64,000 bases of DNA from Candidatus Daviesbacteria bacterium. GTDB taxonomy: Bacteria > Patescibacteria > Microgenomatia > Daviesbacterales > UBA10151. The notes beneath the pieces were generated by a model. That model saw nothing but the letters and a program-made list of their open reading frames with translations. It was not told the DNA's origin and made no database searches. Made by a program: the position numbers and the translations under genes. Of the stretch, positions 57,403 through 64,000 are shown piece by piece (within the stretch, counting starts at the first letter, position 1; every line of letters starts with the position of its first letter). Where the stretch lies: contig JACOXI010000003.1 in the NCBI GenBank assembly GCA_016176335.1, forward strand, positions 62,001-126,000, in the 5' to 3' direction.

Positions 57403-57720
57403 ATGGAAAAGCTTGGTGATTTATTAAAAGATTCCGGTGTGCCAAACTTTAGCGGTCAAAATGCCAAACTTGGAGTACTTTTATCCGGCCTTTTAAACAT
57501 AGCTTTTTATATTGCTGTTTTTTTGGCTTTTTATTGGCTGGTGTGGGGGGCTTGGGCTTATCTTTTTGCTTCAGGTAAAAAAGAAGACCTGGCCAAAGCA
57601 CGGGCGCGAATCAGTTGGGCCTTAATAGGGTTAATTGTGATCTTTTTGGCTTACTTTATAGCCAAATATGCTTCGGAGTTTTTCCCAACACAATTTGGTA
57701 AAGGAGGAGGACCGTTTTGA
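57403..57720 (+). CDS. T4SS pilin-like protein 1
   Basis: 105 aa. Two membrane helices around a 'SGKKEDLAKARARISWALIG' loop, the hallmark of the CPR T4SS_pilin/VirB2-like family. It lacks a clear signal peptide. TATAAT ends 8 nt before the ATG. The next gene's TTG start lies inside its last codons (4-nt overlap). Confidence 0.8.
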   Translation: MEKLGDLLKDSGVPNFSGQNAKLGVLLSGLLNIAFYIAVFLAFYWLVWGAWAYLFASGKKEDLAKARARISWALIGLIVIFLAYFIAKYASEFFPTQFGKGGGPF

Positions 57721-58121
57721 GAGAATTTAGAATTAAGCTTTTTTTGAATTATTTTTTTATAGCTTTATTCTTGATTCTTACAGCTTTATTCTTACCAATC
57801 CCTGCTTATGCTGCATCTCCTGCTCCCGGGGTAGATATTAAAGAGTATTTTGGTTTTGGAAATATTGGCTCTTTGGGGGAAGGGACTACCAGACTGGTGG
57901 AGCCGGCTTTTCAGTTAACAGCAGCAGTGGTGGTGATCTACTTTCTTTTGGGGGCATTTAAATACTTAAGGGCAGGTGGCAACAAAGAGGAACTGGAGGG
58001 TGCAAGGCAAATGATTATCCATGCCATTATTGGGTTTATAATACTCATGTTTGCTTTTTTGGTGTTACAGTTTATATTATCGAACTTGTTTAAAGTAACT
58101 GATTTTCAGATAATAGGGTAA
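57717..58121 (+). CDS. T4SS pilin-like protein 2
   Basis: 134 aa from a TTG at 57717 that overlaps the previous stop (TTGA), with GGAGGAGG upstream. Signal peptide ending 'PIPAYA', then two helices with 'AGGNKEELEGARQMIIHAII' between them. VirB2-like topology. Likely a secreted or membrane-held subunit of the secretion pilus. Confidence 0.8.
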   Translation: MREFRIKLFLNYFFIALFLILTALFLPIPAYAASPAPGVDIKEYFGFGNIGSLGEGTTRLVEPAFQLTAAVVVIYFLLGAFKYLRAGGNKEELEGARQMIIHAIIGFIILMFAFLVLQFILSNLFKVTDFQIIG

Positions 58122-58123
58122 TT

Positions 58124-58456
58124 ATGGATTTTTCAAAAAATTTCGGCTCTATTAGTCCCCCGCCTGCTATAAAAGATTTTATTGGCAGTGACCCAACAGG
58201 CGCAGGTGGAATTAGTCAGTTTTTAAGTAATCTTGTGACCCTGATTTATGGTTTAGCTGCCATAGTTTTGCTTTTTATGATCCTTTGGGGAGCTTTTGAC
58301 TGGATGACTTCCGGAGGGGAAAAAGAAAAGTTAGAATCTGCCAGAAATAAAATCATCAGTGCCATAATCGGCATCATGCTTTTTGCAGTGGCTTTTGCTA
58401 TCATCCAGGTTTTAGGCCAATTTACAGGATTTACATTTTTCGTCGGCCAAAAGTGA
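58124..58456 (+). CDS. T4SS pilin-like protein 3
   Basis: 110 aa. No signal peptide. Helix 'LVTLIYGLAAIVLLFMILWG', loop 'TSGGEKEKLESARNKIISAI', second helix 'IGIMLFAVAFAIIQVLGQF'. Two nt after the previous stop, so co-translated with it. Confidence 0.82.
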   Translation: MDFSKNFGSISPPPAIKDFIGSDPTGAGGISQFLSNLVTLIYGLAAIVLLFMILWGAFDWMTSGGEKEKLESARNKIISAIIGIMLFAVAFAIIQVLGQFTGFTFFVGQK

Positions 58457-58474
58457 CCCTAATTCAACCAGCAC

Positions 58475-58504
58475 TTGACAAGTAGTTTATACTTTGAATA
58501 AGAT
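58475..58504 (+). promoter_or_regulatory. Internal promoter for pilin-like gene 4
   Basis: TTGACA (58475-58480), 18-nt spacer, TAAGAT (58499-58504), 9 nt to the GTG start. Leaderless layout. It could raise this pilin above its neighbours. Confidence 0.72.
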
Positions 58505-58513
58505 TAAGACATT

Positions 58514-58888
58514 GTGAAAAAATTAGTTGTTTTATTATCAACCATTATTGCGCTTGTAGCCCCCAAGATAGCCTTTGCCGCTACTCCACCACCAGTTGTT
58601 GTTAGTCCTCCTCCTCAAGGATATCAGAATTTGGGAAATTTTATTACCCAAGCCATCACTTTGATTTTCGGGTTCGCCATTCTGGTAGTTTTGGTCATGC
58701 TGGTTTGGGGAGCATTTGAGTGGATTACCTCCGGAGGAGACAAGGAAGCTGTTGGCAAAGCCAGAAATAGAATTATTAATGCTTTGATAGGATTGGCTGT
58801 GTTGGCTGTGGCATATGCCCTGACAAAAGTGGCTGCAGATTTTGTAGGCATCAATCTTCTCAATATCACAATACCCGGACCGCCATAA
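58514..58888 (+). CDS. T4SS pilin-like protein 4
   Basis: 124 aa from a GTG at 58514. Signal peptide (1-22, 'PKIAFA'), a Pro/Val spacer, then helix 'ITLIFGFAILVVLVMLVWG', loop 'TSGGDKEAVGKARNRIINAL' and second helix. Best fit of all copies to the T4SS_pilin family. Having its own promoter suggests it is the major subunit. Confidence 0.85.
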   Translation: MKKLVVLLSTIIALVAPKIAFAATPPPVVVSPPPQGYQNLGNFITQAITLIFGFAILVVLVMLVWGAFEWITSGGDKEAVGKARNRIINALIGLAVLAVAYALTKVAADFVGINLLNITIPGPP

Positions 58889-58933
58889 TTTTTCTATTTG
58901 ATCTTTACAGCCTCTTAATGTTAACCTTAAAAT

Positions 58934-59248
58934 ATGGGTCCTGATGCAGCCGGATTAGATCAGATTGAGCAAGTTTTTACAAGTGTTATATCTGTGATGG
59001 TAGGTTTGGGGTTTGTGGCGCTTTTGGTACTTTTGGTTTTGGCCGGGTTCAAATACCTGACCTCCGGAGGAGAGCAAAAAGCTGTACAGCAGGCTCATCT
59101 AACAGTTACCTGGGCGCTTTTGGGAATACTTTTTATGGCCATTGCCTGGCTGCTGCTGCAGCTTATTGAAAACTTTACCGGAATAAAAGTCACTACTTTT
59201 GATATTAAAAGTTTGTGTGAAGTTGGTGGCAAGCAATTTTGTAAGTGA
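58934..59248 (+). CDS. T4SS pilin-like protein 5
   Basis: 104 aa. Two helices with 'TSGGEQKAVQQAHLTVTWAL' between them and a C-terminal tail with two Cys ('SLCEVGGKQFCK') that could form a disulfide. Lacks a clear signal peptide. Last of the tandem pilin-like set. Confidence 0.82.
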   Translation: MGPDAAGLDQIEQVFTSVISVMVGLGFVALLVLLVLAGFKYLTSGGEQKAVQQAHLTVTWALLGILFMAIAWLLLQLIENFTGIKVTTFDIKSLCEVGGKQFCK

Positions 59249-59319
59249 ATTGTTCCAGCAAGAATTCACTTGACAGTTTAATTTAAAACAACTTAATCTT
59301 AAGTTAGGTAAAAAACCTC

Positions 59320-60632
59320 ATGAGGGAACACTGGCAACCAACCATAGAAGCTAATCGGCCACCAAACCAGCGTGATTTGCTCACACAACTACCCAGACCA
59401 CTTCGAATAGTTTCTGCTGCTTTATCAGCAGCCATCAGTTTAGCACTGGCTGCCTGTGGGCCTACCCCTGCGCCTACCCCTAAACCTAGTCCTGAACAAC
59501 CAGGATCATCGCCTGCTGTGGCAACTAAAGTTGAGACCCCCCCTCCGCAAGGATTCTGCCTTTGGATGGAGAGGTATATTTTACACAAGGAACTCATCCT
59601 TCAGACGGTTCTTCTACTGGTATCAAAAGTGGCATTGACTTGGCCCCCAAAAGAGTGGTCAATTGTGCCTTGGGAACTAAAGCTTTAGTAGAGGAGCAAG
59701 CCGCCCTCGCTACTGCCTCCGGCATACTCACAATTGTAGGAAACGAGAAAGATGCCAATGACCCAAATCACAGTATTGTGGAAATACAAGAGAGTGGCAC
59801 TGGATTACGGTTCGGGCTGATGCATTTGAGTCAATTACCCGACCATGTCCAAGTTGGCGGTAGGGTCTTAGCAGGAGCCCCTATTGGTAAATCTTCTTGT
59901 GAGGTCCCGAAAGGAGGCAAGACTACCGGAGTCCACCTACACCAGTATGTCAAAGATAAAACGGGTAAATATCTTCCTATTAATGGATTCACTTTTTCCG
60001 GGTGGAGAGTTGCGGGAGACACTATGACTAAGGGGAATGAAAAAAGAGTGGCAGATCAAAGACGCTGCGCCACTGATCAAGCCTGTGGCGGAATCAGGAA
60101 TGATTTAGGAACATTTTGGAGGAGTTCAAAGAGTGGTCTAGTAGACTCTGTGAAAGTCGATCCCCTACCCACAGTTACTCCTACAAGAATAGTCCCAAAA
60201 TCGCCACCTCGGCAGGCAGAGTCTATCCCTACCACCCCATCCGCAGCAGCTAGGTTATTCATCCAAGCACTCGTTTCTGGGGACAGCAACAAAGCCCTGC
60301 AATTGATGCCAGTTCCTGGTCAGGCTACATACAAAGCGGTTATGCTTGGCATTTCAGATGCACTTCGTGCATGTTCAGGGAGCGTCACTGAAGCGTCACA
60401 CGGTCTTCGAAGTTACTATAATATTAGTTTTACTCCTTCATGTGGAACATTTGGCAGTTATTACGACGCGCTGCCGTCACATGATGTTGGTAATGTTAAG
60501 GCGGCATTCGCGTTGCTTGGACAAATCGACCCCTTGCGTAATCGACGTTTGGTTGGATGTACGGTAACAGTCATGTCAGTCAATGACCAATGGAGGATTA
60601 TGTACTTACCTACATGCCTACCGTCTCAATAA
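59320..60632 (+). pseudogene. M23 peptidase lipoprotein broken in a C7 run
   Basis: The first frame (ATG 59320) gives a lipoprotein signal with lipobox 'LALAAC' and a Pro-rich linker. After the seven-C run at 59537-59543 the conserved protein continues in another frame: 'LDGEVYFTQGTHPSDGSSTG', 'SGIDLAP', 'GVHLHQYV' (M23 zinc ligands), then an NTF2-like C-terminal domain. One extra C restores a single ~437-aa protein. Its likely job is opening peptidoglycan for the secretion machine. It may be a sequence error, a mutation or phase variation. A TTGACA at 59270-59275 may drive it. Confidence 0.75.
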
Positions 60633-60704
60633 GAGTTAAAAGTCGTGTTACTTAAAGAACTTTAAAACTTGCAAAAATAGATCGGTTTGTTTTACTGTTA
60701 GAGT

Positions 60705-62498
60705 ATGATACTTAGAATCAAGCGATTAGAATTAAGCAAAGCTTTCCTTTCGCATTTGCAAAACGTAAGAATTAAGCTTTTTGTATTCTTTATGCTTACT
60801 GCTTTATTCTTTTTGCTTATTCCTACTGCTTTTGCCCAAACCTCTACCCCCAGTGCAGTGCAGTCTACTGTCTACAGTCTACCGTCTACTGTCCAGCCCA
60901 CCTCCCCTCTTTATACCGACCTTTTGGTAAATAATATGTTTCATACTTTTTCCTGTCTGGCTGTGGGGTCTTCTGTCATTGGCCAGCCATGTTTAACTTA
61001 CCAGATGACCCAAAATGCCCAGGGTATGCTGCAAGGAGTACCTGTTTTATCCCAAACTAACCTGTCAGGAGGGGCTTTGGGGGCCACCACCTCTTTAATT
61101 GGCATGTTGTATCTTAATCCGCCGGTTCGAACAGCTGATTATCTGGCATCTTTGGGAGAGCAGTTTGGAGTGGTAAAAGAAGCCCGGGCACAAGTTGGGG
61201 GATCAGGAGCCCAGGTTTTAAGTCCAATTTTAAACCTTTGGCAGGTATCAAGAAATATATCTTATGTGATTATGATCATTATTTTTGTGATTATTGGGCT
61301 GATGGTGATGTTTAGACAAAGAATCAATCCCCAAACAGTCATTACTGCCCAGGCAGCCCTTCCTGGATTGGTAATCGGCTTAATCTTAATTACTTTTAGC
61401 TATTTTTTGGCAGGACTGATATCAGATACGGCATTTGTGGGAACCAATGTTGTGGGATATTATTTCTCTGCAGCACAGGGTATCCCTCCACAAAATTTGG
61501 TTGAAAATATGAAAGATAAGAATGTTTTGAGTATTTTCAGCCCGCTGACGGGAATTATTGACAAAGATAATGCCGCTAGTGCGCTGAGTTCTATATGGAA
61601 CGGCTTAAGCGACGGAGCACAGCGCTTATTAACACTGTTGGCTATGTTTGTAACCGCCCAAACAATTTTGCAAGGCACAGAGTTTCTAAAGCTGATCAAA
61701 ACCTTCGGAGAGCCCATTCAAGCGGCACTTACCACTATAGCAGTAGGCGCTACTTTGGCTAATCCTACAGCTCTTATAGGGCTTGCCTTAGCCTTTATAG
61801 CAACTGCTGTATTGCTTTATTCCATGTTCAAATTATTGTTACGCTTAATCAATAATTATATAACCATCATATTTTTGACAATTACTGCTCCTTTCCAATT
61901 CCTGGCTGCATCGTTGCCTGGAAGACAAAGCATAGCCACAGGTTGGATCTTAAATATGCTTTGCAATGTTTTGGCATTCCCGGCGGTTTTTGCCGCTCTT
62001 TATTTCGTGGCTTTTATTTTGGGACCAAATGTTGATGCTGTGAAAAAGCTACCTTTTCAAACCACTACCACTTCAATAACCGGAACTTCCACATTTCCTC
62101 TTTTTGGAGGTTTGGATCTTAACTTTATTAATATTCTTCTGGCATTTGGAGTTTTAGTGGCACTACCCAGTATCCCGGATATAATTTGCCGGACAATCGG
62201 CAGGGTGGGGGTAGCAGGACAGCTGATTGGCCAGGAAATTGGGGGCGGCATTGGCCAAGGCAGACAATATGCCGGTCAATTCCAGCAGGGCGTAGGAGCT
62301 GCCAGCGGTCAATTAGCCAGAGCCAGAGGCTTGTTTAATACTCCTGGGTATAAAATGGAGTTGATTCCCGGCACTATTGATCAATATAGGATTGTAGAAA
62401 CATACGAGGCGGGAAGGGGTGCTACTTTTGGAGCTTTGACTAGACAAGGAATTCGCAAACCACCAAAATTAGAACCAGGCGTCAGGTCGGGAATATAA
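60705..62498 (+). CDS. Polytopic membrane protein of the secretion cluster (VirB6/TrbL-like)
   Basis: 597 aa. N-terminal signal or membrane segment ending 'PTAFAQ', an extracellular ~130 residues, then six or more membrane helices ('ISYVIMIIIFVIIGLMVM', 'GLVIGLILITFSYFLAGLI', 'AFIATAVLLYSMFKLLLRL', 'NILLAFGVLVALPSI') and a Gly/Gln-rich cytoplasmic tail. The layout fits the inner-membrane channel component VirB6/TrbL. The ATG at 60705 lies inside a possible -10 (TATGAT), so the true start may be slightly downstream. The first extracellular part holds a CAGTCTACTGTCTA repeat. Confidence 0.78.
   Translation: MILRIKRLELSKAFLSHLQNVRIKLFVFFMLTALFFLLIPTAFAQTSTPSAVQSTVYSLPSTVQPTSPLYTDLLVNNMFHTFSCLAVGSSVIGQPCLTYQMTQNAQGMLQGVPVLSQTNLSGGALGATTSLIGMLYLNPPVRTADYLASLGEQFGVVKEARAQVGGSGAQVLSPILNLWQVSRNISYVIMIIIFVIIGLMVMFRQRINPQTVITAQAALPGLVIGLILITFSYFLAGLISDTAFVGTNVVGYYFSAAQGIPPQNLVENMKDKNVLSIFSPLTGIIDKDNAASALSSIWNGLSDGAQRLLTLLAMFVTAQTILQGTEFLKLIKTFGEPIQAALTTIAVGATLANPTALIGLALAFIATAVLLYSMFKLLLRLINNYITIIFLTITAPFQFLAASLPGRQSIATGWILNMLCNVLAFPAVFAALYFVAFILGPNVDAVKKLPFQTTTTSITGTSTFPLFGGLDLNFINILLAFGVLVALPSIPDIICRTIGRVGVAGQLIGQEIGGGIGQGRQYAGQFQQGVGAASGQLARARGLFNTPGYKMELIPGTIDQYRIVETYEAGRGATFGALTRQGIRKPPKLEPGVRSGI
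60861..60897. repeat. CAGTCTACTGTCTA quasi-repeat in the VirB6-like gene
   Basis: Four near-copies of a CAGTCTACTGTCTA-type 9-10 bp unit encode a Ser/Val/Gln/Thr/Tyr/Pro run just after the signal segment. Confidence 0.65.
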
Positions 62499-62523
62499 GG
62501 AGATAATAATCAACTTCGGTTTA

Positions 62524-64000
62524 TTAAAGAGCCATCTTATCAAATAACCACCCAGCCCAATCTCGACCATCAAACTTTTTGACCCATTTACCATCTTCAG
62601 ATACAAAATAGTAATACGGCTGCCTAAGTAATTTGTAGATTTCTGCCTCACCTTTATATGCCTGCACTCCACCTCCGGGCCCTTTATCCAGCAGCCAGTC
62701 TACATAAGCATTCCAAAACATTCTGGCAATATGCCTGGAACTCCCGGTATTCCTCTCCTTTTCTAGGGCTATAGCCGGATTAAACCTGCCATCCGGTAAA
62801 AAGACATCTGTTTTCCTCAAATCCAATGCTCCGCCGGCATTTCTACTATCCGAGTACATTGTTCTAATAGTTTTTAATGTGTCCCAAACTCTGCCAAAAG
62901 AGTCCAATAGTATATGAAACACTTCTGTTTCTCCTTCAGGCTTCTGCAAAGCATCAGTTAATTTCTGCCTTATCTCTAACACTTTTTCAGCATTATTGGT
63001 TGGTTTCATAAATAACCCTTCATGATGAAGCCCTGTTTTAGGATCAATCCCACCAATCAAAGCAAACCACAAGGAGGTACCGCTATCCATCAGGTTAATA
63101 AATTTAGTAATAGCAAACTGGCTGGCTATTCTTTGGCCTGTTAGTTCGTGAATTTTATCATCCATCATTGAAACAGCTCCTATTACTCCTTTGCGTCCTA
63201 AATTACCAGCCATGGTGTCTGCATGTATAGGAGCCGCAGAGAGTGCTGCGGTAAATCTTCTGGCCCATCTTTTAGGCATTTTGGCAACTAAGGCTTCGAT
63301 TTGCAAAGCAAACCTGAACTCCCCTCCTTGATCCTCTGTATAGTACCCAGTACCCATATATTCCGCATTACCATCCTTAGGTAAAAATCGTTCCTTGAAA
63401 GCATCTCTGACATTGACCCAACCCAAAAGTGACTCTTCAACTGCAGCATCAAAAACAATCCCCTCTAAAGTCATCTGTTCTCCGGGAAACGCTTTGACCC
63501 TGCATAAAGTCGGGTCCAAAGTCAAAAGTAACCCTGCGAGAATATCTGCATCTTCTGGCCGTATTAGTCCATCCCTGATTTGCCTGGCCTGGTCAAACAC
63601 ATAATCAGGCAAAAGGGTATGGGTATTGTTGCTTTGATAAGCAAAATAGGTGTGGGCAGTATGTAAGGCTAAATAACTGTCTGCTGCAGTTGGGAAATCC
63701 AAATCAACTTCTTCAGTAAAAACACCGACAACAACACCTTCCCCGTCATTACGTTCTGTTAACACATATTCACCTTTATAAATTTGGCTGTCCAGATTGA
63801 CGCGCTGACGTTCCTTTCCTCCTGGTTTATCATAGACAATAGCTTTACCCAACTCATCAAAATCGCTCTCGCCTAAACCCACAGGTCTGCCATCTTGGCC
63901 AAAAACAATAATAGGTTGACCGTTTCGGGTGTAACCGAAAACATGCGGTCTTTTTAATTTTATTTGGCTAAGAGTAAGCGGTTGAGGTTCAACCTTCTCG
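62524..64000 (-). CDS. Hypothetical protein (5' partial)
   Basis: At least 491 codons. The frame remains open from the GTG at 63882 to the window edge, so the true start is outside. The first visible residues ('PLTLSQIKLKRPHVFGYTRN' and 'GQPIIVFGQDGRPVGLGE') read like a beta-hairpin repeat domain. The rest is a mixed alpha/beta protein with 'DSYLALHTAHTYFAYQSNN', 'LMDSGTSLWFALIGGIDPKT' and a C-terminal 'RQPYYYFVSEDGKWVKKFD'. No family recognised. Convergent with the VirB6-like gene. Confidence 0.6.
   Translation of the reverse strand, partial: EKVEPQPLTLSQIKLKRPHVFGYTRNGQPIIVFGQDGRPVGLGESDFDELGKAIVYDKPGGKERQRVNLDSQIYKGEYVLTERNDGEGVVVGVFTEEVDLDFPTAADSYLALHTAHTYFAYQSNNTHTLLPDYVFDQARQIRDGLIRPEDADILAGLLLTLDPTLCRVKAFPGEQMTLEGIVFDAAVEESLLGWVNVRDAFKERFLPKDGNAEYMGTGYYTEDQGGEFRFALQIEALVAKMPKRWARRFTAALSAAPIHADTMAGNLGRKGVIGAVSMMDDKIHELTGQRIASQFAITKFINLMDSGTSLWFALIGGIDPKTGLHHEGLFMKPTNNAEKVLEIRQKLTDALQKPEGETEVFHILLDSFGRVWDTLKTIRTMYSDSRNAGGALDLRKTDVFLPDGRFNPAIALEKERNTGSSRHIARMFWNAYVDWLLDKGPGGGVQAYKGEAEIYKLLRQPYYYFVSEDGKWVKKFDGRDWAGWLFDKMAL

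Noticed and set aside
1..64000. UGA recoding to glycine (as in Gracilibacteria/SR1)
   Set aside because: TGA ends several genes cleanly (for example the hydrolase at 4650-4652) and conserved proteins show no in-frame UGA.
1..64000. CRISPR array
   Set aside because: Repeats are short, irregular and lack regular unique spacers of constant length.

Overview
The window looks like a low-GC chromosome segment from a candidate phyla radiation (Patescibacteria) bacterium, most likely of the Microgenomates type. This is inferred from gene content. The clues are a DNA polymerase I with no 3'-5' exonuclease domain, group I introns inside two tRNA genes, three stand-alone four-helix-bundle (intervening-sequence) proteins, a cluster of tiny type IV secretion pilin-like genes, surface proteins with a characteristic N-terminal anchor, and very short intergenic gaps. 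UGA, UAA and UAG all behave as stops. No rRNA, CRISPR array or classical insertion sequence is visible.

Layout. 0-9 kb: polA, two alpha/beta hydrolases, a glycoside hydrolase and two glycosyltransferases. 9-13 kb: a cysteine-rich surface protein and ftsH. 13-17.6 kb: a minus-strand run trpR - leader ORF - unknown enzyme - Asp/Glu racemase-like - unknown - trpS, headed by a sigma70 promoter whose spacer carries a CTAG-N4-CTAG TrpR-type operator. 19-22.3 kb: ATP-grasp, CoA-ligase alpha and citryl-CoA-lyase-like genes that together match the parts of ATP-citrate lyase. 22.4-28.6 kb: nucleotidyltransferase, Nramp-like transporter, Fic protein, initiator tRNA split by a group I intron, FtsB-like protein. 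28.6-30.1 kb: tyrosine recombinase, then tRNA-Ile(UAU) between 28-bp direct repeats, then a four-helix-bundle gene. 30-36.5 kb: secretion ATPase, nickel superoxide dismutase with its maturation protease, thioredoxin reductase, PAP2 phosphatase and cupredoxin-like protein. 37-39.3 kb: a surface protein of 11 four-cysteine modules and a small membrane partner. 39.4-43.1 kb: a small accessory island (HEPN-like, AlbA_2-like, HigBA-like toxin-antitoxin, repeats, a frameshifted small membrane gene). 43.1-51.1 kb: tRNA-Asn with a second group I intron, racemase, rpoD, dnaG, four serine tRNAs and tRNA-Arg(GCG), TlyA-like methyltransferase, ComF-like protein, ssrA and smpB. 51-56 kb: membrane and envelope proteins including a SpoIID-like protein, and hicBA. 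56.2-62.5 kb: a plus-strand type IV secretion cluster with six pilin-like domains, an M23 peptidase lipoprotein (frameshifted) and a VirB6/TrbL-like membrane protein. Both window ends cut through genes.

Three genome-wide habits stand out. Many genes have a sigma70 promoter whose -10 box sits only 7-10 nt before the start codon, which implies leaderless mRNAs. Short quasi-repeats of several families are embedded in frame inside conserved proteins such as PolA, TrpS, the CoA ligases and the TlyA-like protein. Two genes are each one base short in a homopolymer run. Functions marked hypothetical were not recognised.
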